This document shows positions 35,103-46,510 of a stretch of 64,000 nucleotides of DNA, in pieces (the first letter of the stretch is position 1; every line of letters starts with the position of its first letter). The stretch is taken from contig JBBCBC010000021.1 in the NCBI GenBank assembly GCA_037126765.1, positions 20,787,434-20,851,433 of the forward strand. The letters run 5' to 3'. The stretch comes from Stenogyne calaminthoides. Lineage: Eukaryota > Streptophyta > Magnoliopsida > Lamiales > Lamiaceae. The notes under the pieces are model-generated. The model had not been told where the DNA came from. It did no database searches and worked only from the letters and a program-made list of their open reading frames with translations. The translations under genes and the position numbers were made by a program.

Positions 35103-36785
35103 TATTGGGAAAATTGGGGTGCCCGGATCTATTCGAGGTGATTATTTAAATGCTTATTTAAATTAAACAGTTAATTACTAACAGTAATTAATCCTAAATC
35201 AATTCAACATAATAATAAACAACATGCGTACACATAATTCACGTAAATCCTAAACATGCGGAACTAGGAGTTACGGAATTACTAACCTCTTGAAGAATCA
35301 AACGGATTAGGCTTCCCAAATATATTCCCAAAATCCACGAACGCTATCCGGTGGGATGATTTCATCGAACGATTTTAATGGGAGAGAAATTAAATATTTT
35401 GCTACCACCTTTGTGGATTTCTAATATTTCCAACACATGGAATTGCACTTGGGATTGAAGAGCTCATCCCCTATAAATAGGGAGGAGGGGGGCGAAATTT
35501 AGGGCTAGGAAAATAAGGAAGAAAATCTTTTCTTGATCTCCAAGAAATCCTGAATATATCTCCTATATTCTTTTCTCCTTAATTATTTTTTTCATAAAAA
35601 TCTCTTTCCCCTCTTCTACCAAATATTTTTGAATCTACACTATAGAAGGAGTCAAGATTTGACTTCTTGAATTTATGGGATAGTTATGTATTCCTACAAT
35701 AATTATCTCTTTCCATAAAATATCTACAAAAAAATCAAGACAATCTTTTCTTCCTTTAATAGACAAGATTTTTGAAAATTACACTTGGAAATATAGCAAG
35801 AATATTTTCTTCTCTCTCTCATTAATTGGACTTTATTTTGGGCTATTTGGGGGGCCTTTAGGAGAATTAAGATTGGACCTCCAATGGACTATGAAGCTAT
35901 AATATTTTGGGCCAAATATTATTCAAGTCCATTAATATTAATTTACTCCACTATAACATTAATATTGAACTATCCATCTTAACCCATATTACGATTTCAC
36001 ATATAACATGGCTCCCGGTCATTATTTCACGCGTTTAAGATTATCTTAGTCCATTAATTAATTAAGCCACTGAACAAGCTTTATATTAATTAATATCTTT
36101 GTCCTTGGAGTAAAGACAACTCAACATTATTATCCATGCCGGAAATAAATTTCCACTTGCAAGATTTGGCATGATAAAGGATATGAGCCCACCAAGGGGA
36201 CAAATCAAGCAAGACGTACTTGCACGCGATTCTCCGTATTAAATGTCAGCAATCGTCATGTAATTAATAATATTGTCCAAGATATAAGGTATCGAATCGC
36301 ATTAACTCTCTTCCCATCATAAGTCAAAGCAATAGTTATTAATTTCACACGATCCTATTTAAGGGACGGAGATTAAGAAACAACTCATCACTGAGGTCTA
36401 ATTCTTGTATATTCAGTACCGAAGAATTTGTCCTCCTGTAGGTCCTCATTCAGCGCACCTAAATGCGCTAGTGTGATCCCTTGGTCAAGACAGGCCAATC
36501 TAGGTCTCACACTTCAACCGTTCATGATGGTTCAGTCATTTTCATCTGGGTTGTGAATTTGTACTTAATTACGAGGGCTGTTAATTTGATCTTTAGTGAT
36601 CGGGTATCACCAAATTAACTACAACGTAATACGTACTGTCTTATTGAACGGGTTTGCAATAAACATATATATCATTCATTCATATTTAATCCAACAATGA
36701 TTAAATAATTTATTTCAGTAAATAAATAAGAAACTTCAGTTTGGTTATACAAAGTAAAAACATATTTTTCAGTATAACCCTAACA
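35103..36785 (-). repeat. 5' LTR of element B
   Basis: It has the same TG-to-TA change at the inner terminus (TATTGGG) as element A. The TATA box is TATAAATA on plus at 35472-35479, part of a near-palindromic CCCTATAAATAGGG. Confidence 0.9.
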
Positions 36786-36977
36786 AAAAGGACAGACAAT
36801 AGACCGGGATGGCGGAGAGAACTGATTGAATCAACGGTATTCGGCCTCCAAACGATAGTTGCTTATCTTCCCATTTTTCCAATCTTTTACGAATTTTGTC
36901 AACTAAAGGAGCCCATGCCTCTGCTCTATTATGAATGATACCCACGTTAATTCCAAGGTAAGACAAAGTTTGGGTAG
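36786..36977 (-). pseudogene. LINE RT fragment, unit 2 copy
   Basis: Counterpart of 22204-22395. Here reading across the removed element gives ...VLSAIPVYCLSF then YRLPRKTL, in frame, which shows that element B interrupted a once-continuous LINE ORF2. Confidence 0.86.
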
Positions 36978-37300
36978 AAGAAACACATATGTGTACTGAA
37001 AAATACAAATATGTGATATTTGTCCTTGCAGTAACACATGTTTGCCCTTTAAGTAACACAAACTTGGGAGCGAGTTTACCATTTTTGCTTTAGTGTGATT
37101 TTTTTTAAAAAAAACCGATTTGAGCCGCAAAGGATCTGCTAATTTTCAGCCTAATGGGTATAATGGGCCGGTATGTGCATATTTCACGGATCCTAGATCC
37201 TAAATCCGTGAAATATTGTATATGAAAGTCCGCCTTCATTTTATAGTAGTACATAAAACTAATACTTTCAAAATAAATAACTAATACTGAAAAATTAGTA
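36978..37300. other. Non-coding spacer with hairpin, unit 2
   Basis: Same as 22396-22723. The inverted pair ATATTTCACGGAT/ATCCGTGAAATAT is retained near 37179-37216. Confidence 0.55.
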
Positions 37301-37546
37301 CTCCCTCTGTCTCATAATAACTTGCACACCCGAAAACTGAAAATTCTTTATAAACCTTATCCTCACAGTATCCACGATCTTACACAAAATGTCTTTACTT
37401 TGGGCGCTCACATACACACAATTCAACTCATTTTTTTACATTTTATATATAAAGGTTTATAATTATACCCCTCAAAACCTTACTCATTATTACACTTTCT
37501 TATTTTGTGCCTCCATATGGTGCAAGTTATTCTGGGATGGAGGAAG
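37301..37546. mobile_element. Stowaway MITE (246 bp), unit 2
   Basis: Same element as 22724-22969, with TA at 37299-37300 and 37547-37548. The ~41 bases that follow the right TA in unit 1 are missing here. Confidence 0.88.
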
Positions 37547-39309
37547 TATATTTTAATCATGCATCTGCACCATGAAACTTGCTTACATTAGATTTTATCT
37601 TGTTTTAAATATAACATGATTATCGAATTAGCAATGGCAGGGGGGTGCCTCTCCTACACGGGGGTTTGAAACTGAATTTTATATTTCTACGTTGTTGTTT
37701 GGAAAGAGGTGAAGGTGGATGAGGTAATCCAATAATTAATAATTTTTTGTTCGAAGGGATGGAGGGAGTAGAGATGGTTCGAACAATATAATGAAATATT
37801 ATTACATATCATATATCGTATCGGTAATATACATATTGAACCAAAATTTCGATATATCAAGTTTTTAACGATATCGGTACCAAAATTCGGGGTACCGTTT
37901 CATAGTGAAATTTTGGTGTACCGTTTTGGTGTACCGTTTCATAGTGAAATTTCGATTTTCCGAAATTCATATAAGATATTGGTATGCATTTTGAAGTGGT
38001 AAACATATTTCTTTTTTACTGAAAATATTGAAATATCAAAATATACATTTTTTTTTCTAGTATTTTGATATATTCGGTATAACCGAAATACCAAATTTTT
38101 TTTTTGCTTACCATTATACTGTACAAATCTCTAAATACAAAGAAAAAAATGGTATTTTTTATATTTTTCGGTTCAATAAATAAAGTATATGAAACTTTTG
38201 GTATTTTTTCCCTCTCCTAGAAGGGAGAAGGGTGGATAAGGGTTTTTTCAAATCAACGGTGATTAAGAATTGTATTATTATATTTTTGTTGGTGTGGTAA
38301 AGATTAGATGTTTTGGATAATTATTATTTTGTTTGTAATATAATACAAATATTTATTATTTTTATTTAATATTTAAATAAATATTATTTATTAGTATGTA
38401 TGTATTATTCCATGTATTTATTTTGATTATATATATATTATGTATTGTTGTTGTTGAATATAATGTTGTATGGTATGTTCGACAACATTCCTGACAATAT
38501 TTGAATTTGTCCTTTATCCTAACAATAAATCTATTTATTATATGTTGTTCTCAATGTCTTTGATTGCAAGATGACAATATAAAAGGTTCCAGGATGTCAT
38601 GTTGTTGCAATTTCAAAGAGTAAGGTGTTGAGCATATTACGGGGTTTTAAAGAGCGTGGAGTTAATGGTGGAAGTATTTCTAGGTCCTTCCAGACTTACC
38701 TAGTGATTGAGATTGCAGTTGTGCATGTTTCTTATAAATACAAGCTGCAAGGGTCAACAAATGATGAGAGAGAAACATGCATCAAGCTATCGACTGTATA
38801 AGTTCATCTAGTTTGATAGAATTTTTTTTTCTCTATTTAGATTGCTCGAGTATTGTCACATTCCTAGCAAAAATTAGGTTTATTTTTAGATTAATTATGA
38901 ATTTATGACAAAAAAAAAATAGTTTTCTAACTATAGAATAGATCATTATGTTGTATAATTCTTATACTCAACCATTTCTAGATCTTAGTACTTTGTAAAA
39001 TATCTATGTTATGATCACTATTTGTTATAGTGGATATTTTCGTTGAGACGCACATAGACTACTTTAATCTAAGTAAAGTTTTGAAATCATTTGCAAGTGT
39101 TTTTAAGTCTTCCACTGTTCACTGTTGTGTTACCTGTTACAACATTTTACACACCATTTTCGTCTTGGAGCAAGTTTTCTTATTTTACCTTAGCACTAAT
39201 GTTTTGGAAAAGCCTATTTGACCCAGTTTAACCTGCAAATATTCTACGAGTTTCAGCCTACTAGGTAGGATGGAGTGGGTAGGTGCATAATATATGGATC
39301 TAAGATCCT
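37547..39309. other. AT-rich non-coding region, unit 2
   Basis: Copy of 22970-24770, with the direct repeat GTACCGTTTCATAGTGAAAT near 37895 and 37933. No gene recognised. Confidence 0.5.
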
Positions 39310-40580
39310 TCCAATATCTATGCTATATTAAAAGTGGAAAGTGATGGGAATCATTTTTGGATCCTTTTACACTTAGCTATGATCTTAAAACCGATACATA
39401 AAATAATCTTTAAAAAAAAAATTAAAAACATTTTATTAAAAAAAAATCTAAAAAATGTGTTAAAAAATTCAATCTTTAATTTATTTTTTAACTTTACTTA
39501 ATAACTATTTTAAATTCTCATTTTTATTGGGTTATCAGAAAAAAAACATCACCTTTAGGGTTATTATCAATTACAAAATATATATATATATATATTAAAA
39601 AGTGGCAAGTGATGGGGAATCATTTTCTGACCCTTTTACCGTTGCCAATTTTTATTTTGTATAATTTAATCTCTACTTGTTTTGTATTATTTTTTTCCCA
39701 ATTTTGTCCCTTCTTTTATTTATTTTATTTTGTAAATTTACTTAATAACTATTTTTAATTCTTTTACTCTTCCTATTTTTAATTTATTCAATTTTTCCAC
39801 ATCTTTTATTTATTTTATTTTGTAGTGTTACTTAATAATTGATTTATACTGTTTTTTTGCTACACCATCTTTATTTTTTATAATTCGAAGCTTCTGTCAA
39901 TTTTCTAACAACAATTAAATAATGTGTTTGTCGGAGTTGACACATAGATGTCCATATAGCTAGGATGCTAAGATTGGTACATAAAATGATCGTTAAAAAT
40001 AAAAATTAAAAATGTTTTATTAAAAAAAAAAGAGTCTAAAAAATGTGTTTAAAAATTTAATCTTTAATTTATTTTTCAACTTTACTTAATAACTATTTTA
40101 AATTCTTATTTTTATTGGGTTAATTAAAAAACAAAAACATCACCTTAGGGTTATTATCAATTCATGACACCACCTTTTAAATTTTTTACAGTTCGAAGCA
40201 TCTGTTAATTTTTTAACAACAATTAAATAATGTGGTTGTTGGAGTTTACACATAGATATCCATGTAGGATGCTAAGACTGATGAATATGATGATCTTTTT
40301 TTTTTAAATGTTTTATAAAAAAATATCTAAAAAATATTTTTAAAAATTCAAGAATTTAGAGTTGTGATTTGATGTTCTTCTATTAAATTTATTTAAAATT
40401 TATGGGAGAAATATTAAGAGCTTTTTTTTTGTTAATTTTTACAATTCGAAGCATCTGTTAATTTTCTAGCAACAATAAAATAATATGGATATCAGAGTTG
40501 ACACATAAATGTTCATGTAGGATGCTAAAATTAATAAATATAATTGTCTTTTTTTTTTAATTTGAAAATATTATATAAAA
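39310..40580. repeat. Diverged AT-rich repeat blocks, unit 2
   Basis: Copy of 24771-26060 with the same internal motif order; the TA microsatellite is shorter. Confidence 0.65.
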
Positions 40581-40678
40581 AAAATCAAGGGTTAGAGTTG
40601 CGATTTGATGTTCTTCTATTAAATTTACTAAGTTTAGGAGAAATAATAAGAGTATTTTTTTTTGTCAGTATGAGTTTT

Positions 40679-41060
40679 TTTTCATTTTGGAGGGTGTGTG
40701 TGTGGGGGGGGGGTAGGGTAAGGGGTTCTATTCTTAAAAAAAATAAAATATTCTTTTAGATAGGTAGTGAATTTATTATTTTTTTCAATTAATTTTTTTT
40801 TATGTGTTAGTACTCAACGAAACATGCATGTTATATTTGATACGACTATCTTTCAAACATACAAGTTTATATGATAACTAATATTTTATTTTTTTTGCAA
40901 GAAATGAAAATTTGACAAAATAATTTCTAAAAAAAAAAACTACAAAAATTTCTTACAAACTGTTTATGTAAAACATGCAAAGTACGTGTTAAAAAACTAA
41001 TTGTAATAAAAGTTTATCATATACATAGGCAAAGGCAAAAGATTTGGTATTTATCTTAAG
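40679..41060. other. Non-coding stretch with G-rich microsatellite
   Basis: It contains GTGTGTGTGTGG followed by a run of ten G and GTAGGGTAAGGGG (about 40694-40722), a candidate G-quadruplex. Unit 1 stops at the T-run just before this G-rich tract. The rest is A/T-run rich with no gene. Confidence 0.6.
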
Positions 41061-41070
41061 GTATAAAGAA

Positions 41071-41546
41071 GGATTAGGATACCCTGCTGGGAGGCTGCCC
41101 AGCACAGTATGCAGGGGTATTGAAACGGCGTCGTTCCCTTTGCTAATTTTTTTTAAAAAAAATCTCTTATTTAAATTTGGCAAATACTTGTAAAGCTCCC
41201 TTTCACTCAAACTCGGCCCGAGTGGTTCATGGTTCACCCGACCCGAAGGCTTCATTATTTAGGGTTTAGAGTTTAGGTTTAGGTTTAGAATTTAGAGTTC
41301 AATTTTAACTTGAATGAACCATGAACTCTAAATCCTAAACCTAAACCCTAAACCATGAACCATTCGGGTCGGTGAACCATGAACCACTCGGACAGGGTTC
41401 GGGTTGGGTTGAGTGAAAGGAGCTTCACAAGTATTTGCCAAATTAAAATAAGAGATTTTTTTAAAAAATTTAGCAAAGGGAACGACGCCATTTCAATACC
41501 CCTTAATACTATGCCGGGCAACCTCCCCAACAAGGGATCCTAATCC
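41071..41546. mobile_element. Mutator-like foldback MITE (476 bp) with 10-bp TSD
   Basis: The two halves are inverted copies over most of their length. Ends are GGATTAGGATACCCTG at the left and, inverted, GGATTAGGATCCCTTG at the right. The exact 10-bp direct repeat GTATAAAGAA flanks it (41061-41070 and 41547-41556), within the 8-11 bp range of Mutator-like elements. There is no coding capacity. Superfamily is inferred from TSD length, long TIRs and terminal G. Confidence 0.85.
41258..41354. repeat. Inverted telomere-like motifs in the foldback arms
   Basis: TTTAGGGTTTAGAGTTTAGG lies in the left arm and CCTAAACCTAAACCCTAAAC in the right arm, facing each other across a ~30-base loop. They are degenerate copies of the plant telomere unit TTTAGGG, placed at the element's centre. 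Confidence 0.75.
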
Positions 41547-41556
41547 GTATAAAGAA

Positions 41557-41899
41557 TAATGGGAAAAGAAATTGATGGATCATAACAAAATTAAAATCAG
41601 AATATTAGATTTGATATTTAAAAGTTATAAACAATAAAGGAAAAAAATCCACATTATATATTTTTAATAAAAATATATAGTACTACTATAGGATCCGTGT
41701 GTCATCTGAGATTTACATTAAAATATTCAATATATTTATTTTTTTATAATACTAATATATTTACATAAATTAAATTTGTCAAATTATATCACATATTATT
41801 ATAATTATATCGCAAAAAAATAAATACTCGTATAGTTTTAAATTCATTTGCGTAAAAATAATTTATCAAAGTATTCAATGATTAAAAATAATATATCGT
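41557..41899. other. AT-rich spacer
   Basis: No gene or terminal repeat recognised between the foldback element and the CACTA terminus. Confidence 0.5.
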
Positions 41900-41959
41900 C
41901 ACTACTACACATTTAAGCTTGGACAACTCCAGTTGGACAACCCTTTAAAAAAGAGCTCT

Positions 41960-42130
41960 CCAAAATCGAGCTTCGAGAGCGGTTTTTATTAAAAAAAAAA
42001 ACTTACAATGCGGTTTGAAACCTCTCTCCAAGAAAAATATTTGGAGAGCGGTTTCGAACCGCTCTGCTTGCAGCTTACAATGCGGTTCAGAAACCGCTGT
42101 CCAAGGGACAGCGGTTTTGAACCGCTCTCC
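41960..42130. repeat. CACTA subterminal repeats
   Basis: GCGGTTT-type words recur in both orientations. One is the near-palindrome GAGCGGTTTCGAACCGCTC at 42046-42064; others lie near 41967, 42010, 42080 and 42107. CACTA elements carry such subterminal arrays as binding sites for their DNA-binding protein (TNPA in Spm). Confidence 0.7.
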
Positions 42131-42170
42131 AAGCACAAACCCTTAATTACATCAGATGCAGAAACGCTCA

Positions 42171-42466
42171 GCCACATTCGCGTTTTCTTCTCCCATTTCC
42201 TCCTCCTCCAATATTTTTCCTCCTCCATTTTTTCCTCCTCCCTCCTCCTCCATTTTTTCCGGCGCAAGGCCGTCGCTATCGTCTCTTACCACTGTGTTGT
42301 TGTTGTTCTTTGTCTTGTCACCTCCTCCTCCTCCAGGTCCCTACTGGCCATGTCCGCCTCTCCTCCTCCACCACTCCACAGTCGTTGCCTCCTCCTCCTC
42401 CCTACCGCTGTCGCCTCCTCCTCCTCCTCCCTACCGCCGCCGTCGCCGCCTTGTTGTATCTAATAG
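42171..42466 (+). other. CT-rich leader of the TNP2 gene
   Basis: A CCTCCTCCT-rich stretch typical of an untranslated leader. Open frames here are low-complexity Ser/Pro runs on both strands and are not credible proteins. It ends at a plausible donor AATAG|GTAT (42467). Confidence 0.5.
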
Positions 42467-43572
42467 GTATTTTAATTTATTTAATGTTTTATATATATAT
42501 ATATCTATATATGTTAGGATATATGCATATAGTGTTAGATTAATTGGTTAATTGACTTGGTTTTAATTGTTGTTATATGTTAGGATTAATTGTTGTTTGA
42601 TTAGATTGTTTAATTTAGTTTTTGGGATATATATGATTAATGCTCTTGAAATTAAAATGTGTGTATTTTTTGGTTGGTTAATTGGTTGTCAATTTGTGTG
42701 TTGTTTCACTCAAAAGTATTAGTTGTTTCATTTAAAGGTATTAGTTTTTTCATTAAAATGTATTAGGTGTTTCATTAAAAGGTATTAGTTATTTCATAAA
42801 AAAGTATTAGGTGTTTCATTCAAAGGTATTAGGTGTTTCATTAAAAGGTATTAGTTATTTCATAAAAAAGTATTAGGTGTTTCATTCAAAGGTATTAGTT
42901 GTTTCATTCAAAGGTATTAGTTGTTTCATAATAAGGTATTAGGTGTTTATTCAAAGGTATTAGTTGTTTCATTAAAAAAGTATTAGGTGTTTCATTCAAG
43001 GCATTTAAACTTTAAACTATTAGGTGTTCCATTCAAAGCATTTAAAAGTATTAGGTGTTCCATTTAAAGGTATTAGTTGTTTCATTAAAAAGTATTAGAC
43101 GTTTCATTCAAAGGTATTAGTTGTCTCATTCAAAAGTATTGTTGTTAGTGTGTGATTAATGTTGATTTAATTATATTGTTGTTAGTAGCTAGCTTGGATT
43201 AATTGTTGTTAGTGGCTTGAATTAATTTTTGTTAGAGTTAGAGATGAATATATATTGTGTGGCTTGACTTGATTTTTTTATGCTAATTTTAGAGATGAAC
43301 AATTGATGCACTCAAGGTGTTTATATGCTTGTGTGAGAATTAATTTAAGCATAAATTAGGATTAATACATTAGGATATATTTTGGTTATTAATTTGATGA
43401 ATGAATAGTGTGTTTCTTTAATTAGATGATTAATGATGGTACATTAGAATACATAAGAATACATTAGAAAATTAAAATGACTGTAGATTAAGTATAGTTA
43501 GGTATGCTTTTAGGTTTAATACTTTAAGATACATTTTCTTGAGAAACAGTCTTCATATTGTCTTTCTTACAG
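42467..43572 (+). other. Predicted leader intron of the TNP2 gene
   Basis: GT donor at 42467 and acceptor TTTCTTACAG ending at 43572, 20 bases before the TNP2 start codon. AT-rich, with a minisatellite inside. Predicted from splice signals only. Confidence 0.5.
42700..43141. repeat. ~21-bp minisatellite in the TNP2 leader intron
   Basis: About twenty imperfect tandem copies of a unit like AAAGGTATTAGTTGTTTCAT, with recurring variants GTATTAGGTGTTTCAT and GTATTAGTTATTTCAT that suggest higher-order doubling. Units directly adjoin with no unique spacers. Confidence 0.88.
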
Positions 43573-43592
43573 GCATCTGTAGCTAGTTCTAT

Positions 43593-44562
43593 ATGGATCG
43601 AAAGTGGGTTCGAGCAGATCGAATATCAGATGAGTATAGGAATGGGGTGGAAGAATTTTGTAATCATGCAATTAGACACTGCACTGACCCTTGGTACATT
43701 CCATGTACGTGTTGGAAATGTATGAATGGAAAAACTGTTAGTGGTCGAGAAAATTTGTTCGTCCACTTGATGATTCACGGTATTGATAAAGCATATACCG
43801 TTTGGACATCTCATGGTGAGACAAGAGATAGATGTAGGTCAAGCAACCTAGGAACTGACTTTAGGTTTGAAGATACAGTGGATGCGGATATTTTTGATGA
43901 TGTACCGACTGTTGATACATCGAGTGGGGATGACGGTGATATGCGAGATCACCCTTATATGTTAGAGAAGTTAAGGGATTCTGCTGGATTACCACTGTGG
44001 CCCGGGTGTGAGAAGGCAACAAAACTGTCAGCTGTGTTGATATTGTTCAACCTAAAAGCAGCTCACCAGTTGTCCGATCAGTGCTTCACAAGTATGTTGG
44101 AAGCAGTTAGTGGTCAATTGCCTGATGGAAATGTACTGCCTACGAGAGCATATGATGCTAAACAAATGCTCAAGTCCATTGGATTAACACATAAGAAAAT
44201 TCATGCTTGTCCGGATGATTGTATCTTATTTCGGAAGGAGTATGCAGAACTCGATGAATGTCCCAAGTGTGGGGAGAAGCGATATAAGAAAAATAAATCT
44301 CCCGCGAAGGTGATGTGGTACTTTCCGATAATACCAAGATTCAGGAGAATGTATAGTAGCGCTGTGGATGCTAGAAATTTAACTTGGCATCATGATGATA
44401 GGATCAAAGATGGAATGCTAAGACACCCTGCTGATTCAACCCAGTGGAAGACATTTGATGTCAGACATCCAGAATTTGGCAACGAGCCACGACACTTGCG
44501 TCTTGCACTCTCAACTGACAGAATGAATCCATTCGGTATCCAAAGTACCAACCACAGTACAT
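43593..44562 (+). pseudogene. CACTA transposase TNP2, N-terminal part (interrupted)
   Basis: The TNP2-type transposase cuts and joins CACTA ends. The ATG at 43593 opens an intact frame. The N-terminal transposase-associated domain (about residues 5-90) has WVRADRISDEY, the Cys-rich IPCTCWKC and ENLFVHLMIHGI. The Transposase_21 region starts near residue 190, with CPKCGEKRY, FPIIPRFRRMY, LRLALSTDRMNPFGIQSTNHST; the STD aspartate lies in the conserved core. The frame is cut at 44562 by element C inside the NHSTWPV motif and resumes exactly at 56601. The TACAT duplication explains the few repeated bases. Confidence 0.93.
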
Positions 44563-46399
44563 TGTTGGGGAACGAATTGCCTGGATCTAGTCGGGATGAA
44601 TATTTAAATACAAATTTAATTCTAACAATTATTACTAGCATGAATTAATCCTATATTAATTCAAATAATAATTCAACAATAAATCATGAATATAAACAGT
44701 TCACGTAAATCCTACGCATGCGGAACTACTACTAGTTTACATAAACTTACCTTTTGGAATGGCAATGGACTTGTCGATGAAAACACACCAAAAAGTATTC
44801 CCAAAGTATTCCCTTAATCCTTGCTCGACAATCTGGTGGTAGGATTCCCGCGAACAATTAACTAAAAGGAAAAATAAAATTTGTTGCACCACTTTTGTGG
44901 ATTTACTAATTTTTCCAGCACATGGAATTGCACTTGGGAATGAAAGAATCATCCCCTATTTATAGACAGTGGGGTGGTCGAAATTTTAGGGAAAAATAAT
45001 GTGGGAAAAACTTTTCTTGATCTCCAAGAAATCTTGAATATATCTCCTATATTCTTTTTCCCATAATTAAAATATTCCACAAAAATCCCACCTTATCTTG
45101 CTATGGTGAATTTTCGAAAATAAGAGGGACCAAGAATCCAAGATTTGGATCTTCTTGAATTTATGAGATATTCTTGTATTTCAAAAAATACATATCTTCC
45201 ATAATATCTTTTCAAGAAAATCAAGAAAATCTTTCTTGCCATTTATATTTCAAAATTTTCGAAACAAGCTATATGAATAACCAAGTGGGAGATTTCTTGA
45301 ATTTAATGAGATAATCTTGTATTCCAAAAATACATATCTTCATTCCATAACAAAATTCAAAAGAAAATCTTTCCATTTTATTCATAATTTTAAAAGAAAA
45401 AAACAAGGAAAATTAGCCACAAATATTTATTTTATTTTTAAACACATTTTCCATTAACTTTATGTTGGGCTACTTGGGGGGCCTTTAGGAGAATTAATTG
45501 GACCTTCCAATGGATCTTGAATTATCAATATCGACCATATTATTCAAGCCCATAAATATTAATTAATCCCACTACATAATTAATATTGCACTATCCATCT
45601 TAACCCATATTACAATCAATATGGCTCCCGGTTATTATTTCCCGTGTTTAAGATTATCTAGCCCATTAATTAAAATCAAGCCACTGAAATAGCTTTCCAT
45701 TAATTAATATCTTTTTATCCTTGGTAAAGGAACGGTTCAACATTATTACTCATACCGGAAACTAGTTCCACTTGCAAGATTTGCTATGATAAAACTTATG
45801 AACCTCCCAAGGGGGCAAATCGAATAAGCGTACTTGCACACGATTCTTCATATTAAATCTTAGCTACACATGTGACCAATAATATTGCCCAAGATATAAA
45901 GTATTGAATCTCGTTGATTCTCTACCCGTAATAAGTCAAAGCAATACTTACTAACCACACGTGATCCTATTTAAGGGATGAAGATTAAGAAATAACGAAC
46001 CACTGAGGTCTAATTCTTCCTAGTTTAGTTCTGAAGAATTTGTCCTCCTGTAGGTCCTCTTCAGTGCAATAGACATGCACTAGTATAATCTCTTTGGTCA
46101 AGACAAGGCAATCTGAGCGTTACACTTCAACCTTTCACGATGGATTGTTCATGTCCATCTAGGTCGTGAATGGTGTACTTTTAGTTACAAGGGACTGTTA
46201 ATTTAATCTTCTGTTATCGGGTATCACTAAATTAACTACAATGTAACACGTACTATTTATTGAACAGTTATGCAGTAAATATATGTAACATTCGATAATA
46301 TTTAACGCATCAGTGATAAACAATTTATTTCAGTAAATAAGTCCAAAATTCAGTTTGATTATACAAAGTAAAAGCAAACTTTCCAGTATAATCCCAACA
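44563..46399 (-). repeat. 3' LTR of element C
   Basis: TGTTGGGGAACG...CCCAACA. The promoter TATAAATAG on the minus strand lies near 44956-44965. Confidence 0.92.
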
Positions 46400-46509
46400 A
46401 TCTCCCACTTATACTCAAAGTCTGCTTTTAAGTATACTACATCATATCTCGTGTAGATCCGTGACATATAATGTCACCTACACGAACCTAATAATGTCTC
46501 CCACTTATA
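46400..46509 (-). promoter_or_regulatory. Duplicated polypurine tract and stem-loop, element C
   Basis: Minus-strand TATAAGTGGGAGA at 46401-46413 (LTR-adjacent) and 46497-46509. The stem-loop between them (46449-46485) has arms TCGTGTAG/CTACACGA and GTGACAT/ATGTCAC, a longer stem than in A and B. The outer words TCTGCTTT and AAAGCAGA are also inverse copies. Confidence 0.72.
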
Positions 46510-46510
46510 C

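Larger units (their letters stand above)
28180..36785 (-). mobile_element. Ty1/copia element B (unit 2 copy of element A)
   Basis: 8606 bp, same structure and site as element A, with AAAAG at 28175-28179 and 36786-36790. Its pol is much better preserved, with one 532-codon frame covering integrase and RT. LTRs are 28180-29876 (3') and 35103-36785 (5'). Confidence 0.93.
26647..40678. repeat. Direct repeat unit 2 (~14.03 kb)
   Basis: Second copy of 12069-26146. It shares with unit 1 the AAAAG duplications, the mutated inner LTR terminus, the YVDD frameshift and most nonsense codons. It lacks the ~41-bp segment present after 22979 and carries a shorter TA microsatellite. Beyond 40678 the sequence is unique. 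Confidence 0.93.

Noticed and set aside
41258..41354. True telomere or chromosome-end sequence
   Set aside because: Only a few degenerate TTTAGGG units, in inverted pairs, inside a transposon with its own TSD.
42008..42551. Overlapping Ser/Pro-rich frames in the CT-rich leader
   Set aside because: Low-complexity translation of CCTCCT repeats in all frames.
42700..43141. CRISPR-like array
   Set aside because: Units abut with no unique spacers; it is a plant minisatellite in an intron.
44737..44952. 71-codon minus-strand frame present in both LTRs of element C (also 54925-55140)
   Set aside because: Kept because the LTRs are recent copies; it lies at the promoter, not clearly transcribed, and is not similar to any known protein.
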